The notes beneath the pieces were generated by a model. It was not told the origin of the DNA. It saw only the letters and a list, made by a program, of their open reading frames with translations, and made no database searches. A stretch of 64,000 nt of DNA from JAQUCI01 sp034932685 (GTDB lineage: Bacteria; Bacillota_I; Bacilli_A; Erysipelotrichales; Erysipelotrichaceae): NCBI GenBank assembly GCA_034932685.1, contig JAYFOM010000015.1, positions 1-64,000 on the forward strand, written 5' to 3'. Below are positions 9,390-17,118 of this stretch, piece by piece; the first letter of the stretch is position 1; each line of letters starts with the position of its first letter. Position numbers and translations under genes: made by a program.

Positions 9390-10539
9390 TTTCGTTAAAC
9401 CTTTTAATCAAATACTCATATCTAGCTAATACATCATCGATAATTTGATCCCAAGCGATCAAGATTGTAGCTTGAGCATTCTCTCCCATTAACTTAAGTT
9501 TTAAAGGATCGTTTAACGCTTTACTTATAACAGCAGCTAAGTCATTAGCATCATCTTGGCAATATAAGCCATTTTGATTAGGATTTATTACCTCAGCCGC
9601 ATTACTATTAGCAACAACAATCGTTGGTGTTTTAGCATTAGCAGCTTCTCTTACTACCATTGGTGCATTATCATAAAGCGATGGAAACACAAAAAGCGAT
9701 GCTGACGCAAACAAACCATCAAGTAAATCACTATCAAGGATATGACCAAGCATTTTAACGCGATCTTCAATATCAAAAGCTTTTATTTTTGCTTTAACCT
9801 CTTTTTCATGTGGTCCTTGACCAACAAGTAATAACTGACAGTTCTGACCTGTTTGTTTTAAGAGTTTCATTGCTTCTAAGGTTCGCAAAATATTCTTTTT
9901 CCAATTAATTTGACCAACATACAATAAGATTGGTCGTTGATCGATATTAAACTTCTTCTTAGCATTTATTATACAGCTTTCAGGTATTGCTTTTTTATTC
10001 ATGCCATTTGGCATGACATGTATTGGCTTTTGGTAACCATACTCTTTTAGTGTATTAGCGGATGTCTCACTGACCGCCCACACTTCAGTACAAGCATCGA
10101 AGACATTTAAAACGCCCTTAACTCCAATATCAGCCAAGAATTCTTGCTTTGTTAACTGTAAGAAATCATCATAAAACTTTGAATGAAAAGTACCGACAAG
10201 TGGAATCTTGTGTTTTTTTGCGTAATGAATCGCTTCCATCCCAGCAATAAAAGGACTGTGTAAATGAACGATATCAAAATTCGTCATTTCAAGACGTGCA
10301 TGATAATGGGGATCAATTCTTGGTATTCCCGCTCGATAATGTGGCATCTTTGGTAATGGACGACTGTAGAAATCTAAAATCTCAAATTTATATTGACCAC
10401 GATAACCCATATCAGCTAAAGGTACAATCGCATAACATTGATGTCCTTTATTACTGATAGTATCACAATAGTTATAAACGACTCTGCCAACACCATCAAC
10501 GATTGGAAGAAACGAATCACTAAACTGTCCTATCTTCAT
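9382..10539 (-). CDS. GT4-family glycosyltransferase
   Basis: Retaining GT-B glycosyltransferase of 385 aa. The N-terminal Rossmann half has the GVGRVVYNY loop and HLHSPFIAGMEA. The C-terminal half has LLYVGQINWKKN and the EAANAKTPTIV...AAEVI donor-sugar signature. Overall it resembles diacylglycerol glucosyltransferases of low-GC Gram-positives and mollicutes, which make membrane glycolipids, but the acceptor cannot be read from sequence. GGAGCGAGT precedes the ATG. A hairpin (about 10554-10575) and an extended -10 (TGCTATCAT) lie upstream. Confidence 0.88.
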   Translation of the reverse strand: MKIGQFSDSFLPIVDGVGRVVYNYCDTISNKGHQCYAIVPLADMGYRGQYKFEILDFYSRPLPKMPHYRAGIPRIDPHYHARLEMTNFDIVHLHSPFIAGMEAIHYAKKHKIPLVGTFHSKFYDDFLQLTKQEFLADIGVKGVLNVFDACTEVWAVSETSANTLKEYGYQKPIHVMPNGMNKKAIPESCIINAKKKFNIDQRPILLYVGQINWKKNILRTLEAMKLLKQTGQNCQLLLVGQGPHEKEVKAKIKAFDIEDRVKMLGHILDSDLLDGLFASASLFVFPSLYDNAPMVVREAANAKTPTIVVANSNAAEVINPNQNGLYCQDDANDLAAVISKALNDPLKLKLMGENAQATILIAWDQIIDDVLARYEYLIKRFNENG

Positions 10540-10607
10540 ACTCGCTCCTTTAAATGATGATACAAGTCATCATTAGAATTTATTATTATCATGATAGCAT
10601 ATTTAGC

Positions 10608-11372
10608 TTAAGCTAACACATCAAATATAAACTGCCTTACTCTTTTAAAGTTAGCGTAATTTATACTATTATCTTTTCTTTTCAAACGATTAGATTGAAC
10701 ATATCTGTTGTTTTTTAAATGTGCAGTATTGATGATCATCAATCTTGCTATATCATGCTTTAAACTCTCATCATGAATAAAATGCGTTTTATTGATGCAG
10801 TGATCATGATCAAGATTATTTCTGATGATCATATGATCTCCAATCGTACAATCTTCAATGATAAAAATAGAACTATTAAAGATGTTGAGTTTTTGTTTAT
10901 GAAATGTTTCTTTATAGAAAATAAAAGCGACATGGTCAATATGCGTTTGCTTAGCTAATTGTTGACATAAAAAAAGATTCATAACGATACTTATTGGCTT
11001 AACTTCATAATCAATCTGCCAAGCAATTATTACTAATAAAATCAAGATAATCCTTAAATCAATAAGCAATGAACAAATTAGAGTTAATAAGACAATCACG
11101 TATTCGATATGATAACCAGTATTATATTGTTCATCTATTTTTAGTTTAAGCTTAATCTTATTTCCATAGCGACAAGCTATTACTATTTTTGCTTGATGGA
11201 TATTACCAATAATCACATGATCATCACAAATTATAATATTAAAATTTAGGTTTTCAAAGTAATCTAAATATTTATTGAAGCTCTTATTATAACTATTGAT
11301 AGGAAAATATGATTTATAAAATGTGTTTAGTTGCTCACGAAATATCTTTAAAGAAGACATCATTTCTTTCAC
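10608..11372 (-). CDS. Unrecognised membrane protein
   Basis: About 254 aa, possibly starting at GTG (11372) or an ATG three or four codons later. One long hydrophobic stretch near residues 85-120 could form two close membrane passes; the flanks are polar, histidine-rich and isoleucine/asparagine-rich. Two short blocks, KIVIACRYG and HVAFIFYKE, are reminiscent of M28 peptidase strands, but no metal ligands are in place, so I give no function. It overlaps the upstream small HTH gene by 38 bases. Base use is more AT-rich than neighbours. The C-terminus holds a perfect 14-bp palindrome TTAGCTTAAGCTAA at 10603-10616. Confidence 0.65.
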   Translation of the reverse strand: MKEMMSSLKIFREQLNTFYKSYFPINSYNKSFNKYLDYFENLNFNIIICDDHVIIGNIHQAKIVIACRYGNKIKLKLKIDEQYNTGYHIEYVIVLLTLICSLLIDLRIILILLVIIAWQIDYEVKPISIVMNLFLCQQLAKQTHIDHVAFIFYKETFHKQKLNIFNSSIFIIEDCTIGDHMIIRNNLDHDHCINKTHFIHDESLKHDIARLMIINTAHLKNNRYVQSNRLKRKDNSINYANFKRVRQFIFDVLA

Positions 11373-11547
11373 TTATTGGTATTGATAACAGCTGACAAAG
11401 TAGATCTATTTCACTAACATAAAAATCAGTTTTATTATTGATCTTATTCTCTAAACGCTTCACGGTTATATTTAAAATCACTGCTAAATCGACAAATGAA
11501 TAGTTCGCCTTTGTGATATACGCTTTGATCTTAGTGGTATTAACCAA
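11335..11547 (-). CDS. Small helix-turn-helix (Cro/XRE-like) protein
   Basis: A 70-aa protein with a likely TTG start; AAGGGG stands nine bases before it. Residues 15-60 (SFVDLAVILNITVKRLENKI...LLCQLLSI) match the five-helix pattern of Cro/CI/XRE DNA-binding domains: the 'A' of helix 2, the turn, and a C-terminal helix like that after 'nL..iA..L.I'. It has no other domain. It is divergent from the larger XRE-type repressor at 11691, an arrangement like a phage or ICE control switch. It is translationally overlapped with the membrane protein downstream. Confidence 0.65.
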   Translation of the reverse strand: MVNTTKIKAYITKANYSFVDLAVILNITVKRLENKINNKTDFYVSEIDLLCQLLSIPISERNDVFFKDIS

Positions 11548-11641
11548 TATTATCTACCCCTTTGTATCATTTTATTCTACATTATGATTTATTATATGTC
11601 CACTTTTATTATACACTATTTTAGTCATTGCTTAAGACACT

Positions 11642-11663
11642 ATTAATAAAACGGTTTATTAAT
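11642..11663 (+). promoter_or_regulatory. Near-perfect 22-bp palindrome, candidate repressor operator
   Basis: The half-sites ATTAATAAAAC and GGTTTATTAAT form an inverted repeat in which 10 of 11 positions match. It lies immediately upstream of a candidate -10 (TAGAAT, 11666-11671) for the XRE-type gene at 11691. Its position between -35 and -10 suits a repressor site. Which regulator binds it is inference; the divergent HTH proteins on either side are the obvious candidates. The remainder of the 143-bp divergent region is AT-rich without another clear repeat. Confidence 0.6.
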
Positions 11664-11690
11664 GTTAGAATAGTTAAGAGGTGAATCATT

Positions 11691-12296
11691 ATGACTATCG
11701 GAGAGAGAATCAAGCAACGTCGACAACAACTTAATATGTCTCAAGCGCAACTAGCTTTAAAATTGAATTATCGTTCTCGCTCATCAATTAATAAGATTGA
11801 ACTTAATCATAATGACATAACTCAATCAAAAGTTATAGCATTCGCTCAAGCCCTTAAAACAACTCCCGCTTATCTAATGGGCTGGGAAGAACATGATTAT
11901 CCACCAGTCTCTTATCAACGTGATATAAGCTCGTTTGATTTTAACCATTCGAACATGCAAGTTAGTGAAACCTCCGACATAATACGTTTACCTGAACATT
12001 TGTTCAACGCAAAAAGCGATTATTTTTATTATTATCTTAGCGACGATGCCATGATAAACGATAACCTTTATCAAAATGATTTAGTTATAATTGAAAAAAC
12101 AAACACCATTAATAATGGTGATACTGCTTTATTTATGAATGAAGAAATTATACTATGTCGTAAATATTTTGTTGATGAGGTAACTGGTATCATATCATTG
12201 ATTGCCGCAAACGCTAAAATTACTCCCATAACCATTACTGCTAAAAAGGATATAGTTATTCTTGGAAAACTCTGCTTTGTATTATCAAAACGTTAA
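11691..12296 (+). CDS. XRE-type repressor with a LexA/CI-like C-terminal domain lacking the catalytic dyad
   Basis: A 201-aa protein. Residues 3-60 are a canonical XRE HTH (GERIKQRRQQLNMSQAQLA...). Residues 105-200 align with the S24 LexA/CI peptidase fold: YLSDDAMINDNLYQNDLVII, then NNGDTALFMNEEIILCRKYF. Self-cleaving members have Ser in the G-x-S-M block and Lys in the V-K-R block. Here these are Ala120 and Cys156, so autocleavage should be impossible; the domain may only dimerise. AGAGGTG precedes the ATG. A palindrome overlaps its promoter. It is isolated on the plus strand with a terminator after it. Phage-like origin is plausible but no other phage gene is near. Confidence 0.85.
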   Translation: MTIGERIKQRRQQLNMSQAQLALKLNYRSRSSINKIELNHNDITQSKVIAFAQALKTTPAYLMGWEEHDYPPVSYQRDISSFDFNHSNMQVSETSDIIRLPEHLFNAKSDYFYYYLSDDAMINDNLYQNDLVIIEKTNTINNGDTALFMNEEIILCRKYFVDEVTGIISLIAANAKITPITITAKKDIVILGKLCFVLSKR

Positions 12297-12321
12297 AAAT
12301 GATCACCAAGCGTGATCATTT
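12297..12321. terminator. Bidirectional terminator between convergent genes
   Basis: A 10-bp perfect stem (AAATGATCAC / GTGATCATTT) with a five-base loop. On the minus strand it runs into TTTTTA, a good terminator for the LytTR operon; on the plus strand it follows the repressor stop codon with a weaker T-rich tail. Confidence 0.75.
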
Positions 12322-12888
12322 ATCTTTTAGTAGGGGTTTAAGTTCATAGATACTGTCAAACATTGTAATATAAACATACATCTTTTCATCAAGCTCATAA
12401 ATCAAAATTGTTGTATCAACACCACATAAAGCGATGACTTCGACATGATAAGCTTCAACTGTCATTTCGTTTAGATAAATATCCCCTAAATCATACTTAT
12501 TTAGATAATCATTATCTTGATCAGCACGACTATTTACCCATGCACTATTAACATCAACACATCCAGTTGCACTGATATTCTCATCATTTTCAGCATCCGA
12601 ATTCATTTCAAACATTTTATATGAACGATCACTACCATAATATAAACCATCATTGTTTACTGGATGTAACTGATTAATACCAACTGCTGATACTAACAAG
12701 GTAAATGACGCGTATGTTACTGCTTTTTGATAATAGAGCGAACGTTTGTTTTTTAATTTTTTAACGATATTAAATTCTCTTTGCTTGTTTTCTAAAAGTT
12801 CTTCCCAAGTACGATTACGAAGGTAAAGTATTGTTAGAACGATCAAAGTAATGAAAACGATGATCAACCAAATATAGAAAATTTCCAT
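12316..12888 (-). CDS. Membrane protein paired with a LytTR regulator
   Basis: A 190-aa protein with a membrane segment at about residues 4-23, a short charged loop (RNRTWEELLENKQREF) and a second hydrophobic segment near 57-73. A polar, acidic C-terminal part of about 115 residues follows, probably outside the cell. No family recognised. It starts two bases after the LytTR gene, with its GAGGGAGG site inside that gene's last codons. This suggests a stoichiometric partner, such as a membrane inhibitor or sensor of the regulator. It does not resemble the DUF3021 partners (HdrM, BrsM) that I know. Confidence 0.72.
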   Translation of the reverse strand: MEIFYIWLIIVFITLIVLTILYLRNRTWEELLENKQREFNIVKKLKNKRSLYYQKAVTYASFTLLVSAVGINQLHPVNNDGLYYGSDRSYKMFEMNSDAENDENISATGCVDVNSAWVNSRADQDNDYLNKYDLGDIYLNEMTVEAYHVEVIALCGVDTTILIYELDEKMYVYITMFDSIYELKPLLKDK

Positions 12889-12890
12889 TT

Positions 12891-13415
12891 TTACCTCCCT
12901 CTAAGATAATCTTTGAATGCTTTAGTGTAGCTACGATTAACCTCAAGCGTTTGATCGTTACTTAAGATAATCATTAATTTACCATTAAGTGCTGATCTTA
13001 TCGCTGTAATTTTGGTCACATTGACGATAAGGCTTTTACTAATACGAAAGAAACCAAAGGTACTCAATTTTTCTATAAGCTCATAAAGTCTAATATTAAG
13101 CTTAACTTCTTTATCTTTAATATAAGCATAGATATCATTTCCAAATGACTCAACATAATCAATGTCATTAATTAAGATCTTAACTTCACCACGCTGTGTT
13201 TTGCCATACAAATGAATTGGTGAGACATTAGTAAAGAAACTGATCTTGCTTTTGACACTATCGATGTTTTCAATTTTAAACATCAAATTAATCTTATCAT
13301 CTTCCTGATCTTGCAATGCATTACATAAAACGATATCATATGGTTCGCTTTCATTGATACCTAGTGTTTGTTTAATGATTTCTTTTTCCGCAGTTGGAAA
13401 CTTGATCTTAAACAC
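12891..13415 (-). CDS. LytTR-domain transcription regulator
   Basis: A 174-aa regulator with a GTG start; GGAGG lies six bases upstream, whereas a frame start seven codons earlier has no site. The C-terminal half (about residues 70-174) is a LytTR DNA-binding domain: GEVKILINDIDYVESFGNDIY, FFRISKSLIVNVTKI and a final LEVNRSYTKAFKDYL, which match the beta-strand and helix order of LytTR/AgrA proteins. The N-terminal half is not a response-regulator receiver and has no phosphoacceptor pattern, so it is not a classical two-component regulator. It forms a pair with the membrane protein at 12316. Confidence 0.87.
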   Translation of the reverse strand: MFKIKFPTAEKEIIKQTLGINESEPYDIVLCNALQDQEDDKINLMFKIENIDSVKSKISFFTNVSPIHLYGKTQRGEVKILINDIDYVESFGNDIYAYIKDKEVKLNIRLYELIEKLSTFGFFRISKSLIVNVTKITAIRSALNGKLMIILSNDQTLEVNRSYTKAFKDYLRGR

Positions 13416-13503
13416 GGATAACCTCCAGTTACCCACTTACATCATATGTAAATGGTAATCTTTTACAATAATTTCGTGATGAGTTGCTAATTTAGTGAAT
13501 ATG

Positions 13504-14439
13504 TTACATAAATCGCTTGTTGATAAGGCTTTTACCTTGTCCGTTGATGAAGTCCCTCGCACTTATAATGTTGCGACCTTCCACTTGCAGTTTCTTGATT
13601 AACAATAACCTATTAGCGACGGCAATGGCTAAAGCACCATTATTAATACCAACTAAAGTACCATTTTGATGTGCTGTTTCCTCTTGTGATAACATAACTT
13701 CATGAAATCTAACCTTAACATTATCAATAATGCCATAACCAACAGGCCATGGAATAAGTCCACGAATATGGTTATATACACTTAGATAATCACGATCAAA
13801 GGAAATAAATTCTTCTTCTTTGCTTATATTATAGCCGAATGTTACTTGACTTTCATCTTGCTCTGTTTCGTTGATTATACCAAGGAAAAGATCTGGTAAT
13901 ACCTCTGGTAATAATTCTTGAGCACAAATGATGAGTTTCTCTTGAAGTGTAGCAACATTGTCATGTTTTTCAATAACTACTTCTTTTTGTTTTATAATAG
14001 CCCCAGCATCCATTTTTTGTGCCATTCTCATGATGGTTACGCCAGTCTTATCATCACCATTGATAATAGCACGATGCATAGGAGCTCCCCCTCTAAGTCT
14101 TGGCAAAAGTGAAGCATGAACGTTTATGCATAGATACTTTTCAATCAACTCTTTAGGGATAATCTGACCATAAGCACAAGTTAGTATGATATCAGGCTTA
14201 AGTTCATCAATGAATTGATAGTCTTCTTTTATCTTATAAGGTTGGAAAACAATAAGGTTGTATTCAACTGCTACCTTTTTTACAGGTGTCATTTCAAGTA
14301 TCTGCTTACGCCCTACTAGTTTATCTGGTTGACTAATAACAGCAGCTACATTGTATCCGCTCACTAATAAAAAAGTTAATATCTTTTCAGCAAAATAAGG
14401 TGTACCCATAAAGAGTATTTTTTTAGCGTTGTTTTTCAT
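13504..14439 (-). CDS. fmt: Methionyl-tRNA formyltransferase
   Basis: A 311-aa enzyme that formylates initiator Met-tRNA with 10-formyl-THF. The catalytic triad is in place: Asn and His in INVHASLLPRLRGGAP, and Asp in KMDAGAII. The N-terminal formyltransferase and C-terminal OB-like tRNA domain give normal length. No Shine-Dalgarno is visible before the ATG, and a TGATATAAT extended -10 ends only six bases upstream, so the mRNA may be leaderless. It is divergent from the SIS-domain gene. Its usual partners (def, priA, rsmB) are not adjacent. Confidence 0.95.
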   Translation of the reverse strand: MKNNAKKILFMGTPYFAEKILTFLLVSGYNVAAVISQPDKLVGRKQILEMTPVKKVAVEYNLIVFQPYKIKEDYQFIDELKPDIILTCAYGQIIPKELIEKYLCINVHASLLPRLRGGAPMHRAIINGDDKTGVTIMRMAQKMDAGAIIKQKEVVIEKHDNVATLQEKLIICAQELLPEVLPDLFLGIINETEQDESQVTFGYNISKEEEFISFDRDYLSVYNHIRGLIPWPVGYGIIDNVKVRFHEVMLSQEETAHQNGTLVGINNGALAIAVANRLLLIKKLQVEGRNIISARDFINGQGKSLINKRFM

Positions 14440-14445
14440 GTTTGT

Positions 14446-14474
14446 ATTATATCATATATTTAAATAAGCTTATT
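14446..14474. promoter_or_regulatory. fmt extended -10 and palindrome in a divergent promoter region
   Basis: On the minus strand TGATATAAT (TATAAT at 14451-14446) is a good extended -10 for fmt without a clear -35. A perfect 12-bp palindrome AATAAGCTTATT at 14463-14474 sits behind it. The divergent SIS gene has its own extended -10, TGCTATAAT, with TATAAT at 14503-14508. Whether the palindrome is an operator is a guess. Confidence 0.5.
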
Positions 14475-14531
14475 CTAACTTTAATACTGTAAAGTTAATT
14501 GCTATAATGTATTAATCAAGGGAGAATGTTT

Positions 14532-15584
14532 ATGAACAAAGATAATTCAATTATGTATGCTGAAATATTGGAGCAACCAATAAAAGTAGCCAACTCGCTA
14601 GAAGTTAATTTACCAATTATCAAAGCAATAGCTGAAGAAGTCGCGAAAAGAAAAATTAAGACCGTTGTTTTCGCTGCTCGCGGTTCAAGTGAACATGCTT
14701 GTCAGGTAGCAAAATATCTATTTGAAACCTATTGTGGGATGATTGCCTCCATTAGCTCACCATCAGTGATAACTCATTATCATGGTAATATTGATCTTAG
14801 CAATGTTTTAACGATTGCCGTATCGCAATCTGGAGGTGCTCAAGATGTATTTGAAGTTATGCAAAAGACAGTTGAACAAGGTGGACTATGCGTATCGATA
14901 ACCAATGAACGTGATAGCATCATGGCTAATATCGGTCAATATCGCTTAAATCTTGAGTGTGGAAAAGAAAACAGTATCACCGCCGCTAAATCATATATGT
15001 GTCAATTATCACTTTTAATCGCATTAGCCGCAAATATTAGTCAAGACCATAATCTATTATCTTTGATAAATGAGATTCCATCAATCGTCAATAAGTCGAT
15101 TATTTCACTTGAGCCACAAATTGTAGCCTTAGTTAAATACATTCGTAATACTGATAAATTACTGATTATTGCCCGTGGGCTATTATATGGTCTTGCACTT
15201 GAAACTGAACTAAAAATCCAAGAAACATGTTATTTGGACGCAAGAACATACGCTTCAAGTGATTACCGTCATGGTCCTGTCGCGACTACGCAACGTTTTG
15301 TGCCAGTTATCTTCTTTGTAGGTGACAGTAAAACTGATGAATGTGTCATAACATTGAATCAAAGACTAAAATCGGAGTATGACATATTCAGTATTGTCGT
15401 TACTAATAAAGATAATATTGAAAATGCAGATATTCACATTAAGATCGATCAAGCTTATGATGGTATCAAAGCCGTTATTTCAATAGCTGTTTTCTCACAA
15501 ATGTTATCTTGTCTACTATCGATAGCTCGTGGCTATAATCCTGATGCTCCTATTGGAGTTAGTAAACACACGGTTACTAGATAA
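14532..15584 (+). CDS. Double SIS-domain sugar-phosphate protein (GlmS-C/NagB-II-like)
   Basis: About 350 aa starting at MNKDNSIMY; GGGAGA lies at proper distance for this ATG and too close for the one two codons earlier. Two SIS domains: the first has FAARGSSEHACQVAKY and AVSQSGGAQDV, the second LLIARGLLYGLALETELKIQE and YRHGPVA. This is the isomerase half of glucosamine-6-phosphate synthase without the glutaminase domain. Family members act as GlcN-6-P deaminases (NagB-II) or sugar-phosphate isomerases. With nagA in the same region, a deaminase role is plausible but inferred. Confidence 0.85.
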   Translation: MNKDNSIMYAEILEQPIKVANSLEVNLPIIKAIAEEVAKRKIKTVVFAARGSSEHACQVAKYLFETYCGMIASISSPSVITHYHGNIDLSNVLTIAVSQSGGAQDVFEVMQKTVEQGGLCVSITNERDSIMANIGQYRLNLECGKENSITAAKSYMCQLSLLIALAANISQDHNLLSLINEIPSIVNKSIISLEPQIVALVKYIRNTDKLLIIARGLLYGLALETELKIQETCYLDARTYASSDYRHGPVATTQRFVPVIFFVGDSKTDECVITLNQRLKSEYDIFSIVVTNKDNIENADIHIKIDQAYDGIKAVISIAVFSQMLSCLLSIARGYNPDAPIGVSKHTVTR

Positions 15585-15597
15585 TCTATTTGTTTTG

Positions 15598-15626
15598 TTG
15601 CTTTTTAAAAAGTCGTTTGCTATAAT
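15598..15626 (+). promoter_or_regulatory. Promoter of rpsT
   Basis: TTGCTT (15598-15603), a 17-base spacer ending TTTGC, and TATAAT (15621-15626). It lies about 30 bases before the rpsT start, whose GGGAGG ribosome binding site follows directly. Confidence 0.75.
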
Positions 15627-15655
15627 TCATAAGTAACAATAACGGGAGGTAAAGA

Positions 15656-15919
15656 ATGCCTAATATTAAATCGCAGAAAAAACGTTCAATTACCAATATA
15701 AAACGTAATGCAGCAGCTAAAGCGCAAAAATCTGAGTTAAAAACTTTGATTAAAAATGTATTAAAAGCTGTTGAAGCAAGCGATAAAGAAGCGGCTGTTT
15801 TAGCTTACAATGAGGTCTCAAGCAAACTGGATAAATCAATTACCAGTAACTTGCATCACAAAAACTATGTAAGCCGTCAAAAAGCACGTTTAAGCAAAGC
15901 AGTTAATAACGTTCAATAA
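15656..15919 (+). CDS. rpsT: 30S ribosomal protein S20
   Basis: An 87-aa basic, helical protein with the S20 pattern: MPNIKSQKKRS at the N-terminus, ALKTLIKNV-like helix and a C-terminal HHKNYVSRQKARLSKAV. It binds 16S rRNA early in small-subunit assembly. It is monocistronic, with its own promoter and a terminator shared with the convergent malic enzyme gene. In Bacillus rpsT also lies next to holA-comEC, though divergent. Confidence 0.96.
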   Translation: MPNIKSQKKRSITNIKRNAAAKAQKSELKTLIKNVLKAVEASDKEAAVLAYNEVSSKLDKSITSNLHHKNYVSRQKARLSKAVNNVQ

Positions 15920-15920
15920 A

Positions 15921-15950
15921 AAATAAAAGGTCTGTGACCTTTTTATTTTT
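15921..15950. terminator. Shared terminator of rpsT and malic enzyme
   Basis: A-rich arm, AAAAGGTC-TGT-GACCTTTT stem-loop, then TATTTTT. The symmetric A- and T-rich flanks let it terminate both convergent genes; it includes the malic enzyme stop codon. Confidence 0.8.
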
Positions 15951-17109
15951 GTGCTACATTTGTTTCATAAGCTGCTTTTACTACCGCTTCACTAACTTTT
16001 GCCACAACTCTTTGATCAAACACTGAAGGGATGATGAAATCACTGCTCAACTCATCATCACTCACTAAACTTGCTAAAGCATCAACTGCTGCAATTTTCA
16101 TTGCTTCATTGATTGTCTTTGCCCTACTCATGAGTGCTCCTTTAAAAACACCAGGAAAAGCCAACAAATTATTAATTTGATTAGAAAAGTCGCTACGTCC
16201 AGTACCAATTACTGCAACATGAGCTGCTTTAGCTACATCGGGCATCACCTCAGGCACTGGATTTGCCATCGCAAAGACAATCGCATTCTCATTCATTAAA
16301 CTTAGCATATCAACATTCAATATATTACCTGCACTAACACCGATGAAAACATCGGCTTTTTTTAAGGCGTTGGTTAAATCGCCAGTAAGCTGCTTATTAT
16401 TACAACGAGCTATTACACTTTGTCTTTTGTTTTCATTTTGTGTATTATCTAAATTTAAAATTCCGATCTTATCAACAAACATTAAATCCTTAGCTTGCAT
16501 ATTCAATAACATTTCACCTATTGCCATACCAGCCGCACCAGCGCCATTGATAATAATTCGACATGTTGTAATATCTTTTTTAACTAGTCTTAAGGCATTT
16601 TTTAAAGCAGCAGCCACAACTATTGCTGTTCCATGTTGATCATCATGGAATACCGGAATATCTAATCTTTCTTTCAAACGTTCTTCTACTTCAAAACATC
16701 TTGGTGCAGCGATATCTTCTAGATTGATACCACCAAAATTTGCGGATAACAAGGAAATTGTATTTACTAACTCGTTTACATCCTTTGTTTTAATACAAAG
16801 CGGTATAGCATCAATATTCGCAAACCTTTTAAACAATAAGCATTTTCCTTCCATTACAGGCATTGATGCTTCAGGTCCAATATCACCTAAGCCAAGTACC
16901 GCTGAACCATCGGTAATGACAGCTACCGTATTCCATCTTCTTGTAAGAACAAAGGATTTATCAGGATTGTTTTTAATCTCTAGGCATGCATCAGCCACGC
17001 CTGGTGTATAAGCTAAAGCCAGATCCTTCATGTCTTTTACTTCAACCAATGCTTCAACACCGATTTTTCCCTGCCACTGATAGTGCTTCTTAAGTGCTTC
17101 AGACTTCAT
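15943..17109 (-). CDS. NAD(P)-dependent malic enzyme
   Basis: Oxidative decarboxylase of 388 aa converting malate to pyruvate. Family blocks: catalytic Tyr in LAYTPGVAD, the lysine-bearing VMEGKCLLFKRFANID, metal site VFHDDQHGTAIV and the dinucleotide loop INGAGAAGMAIG. Length fits the short bacterial form without a phosphotransacetylase domain. GAGGTAAAAAC precedes the ATG, overlapping the upstream serine dehydratase stop. The two genes both yield pyruvate and are probably one unit. Coenzyme preference cannot be decided. Confidence 0.94.
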   Translation of the reverse strand: MKSEALKKHYQWQGKIGVEALVEVKDMKDLALAYTPGVADACLEIKNNPDKSFVLTRRWNTVAVITDGSAVLGLGDIGPEASMPVMEGKCLLFKRFANIDAIPLCIKTKDVNELVNTISLLSANFGGINLEDIAAPRCFEVEERLKERLDIPVFHDDQHGTAIVVAAALKNALRLVKKDITTCRIIINGAGAAGMAIGEMLLNMQAKDLMFVDKIGILNLDNTQNENKRQSVIARCNNKQLTGDLTNALKKADVFIGVSAGNILNVDMLSLMNENAIVFAMANPVPEVMPDVAKAAHVAVIGTGRSDFSNQINNLLAFPGVFKGALMSRAKTINEAMKIAAVDALASLVSDDELSSDFIIPSVFDQRVVAKVSEAVVKAAYETNVAQK

Positions 17110-17118
17110 GTTTTTACC

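Noticed and set aside
10540..13436. A complete prophage or integrative element around the HTH pair
   Set aside because: There is no integrase, structural, replication or lysis gene, and flanks are ordinary chromosomal genes. Only a regulatory remnant or domesticated switch can be argued.
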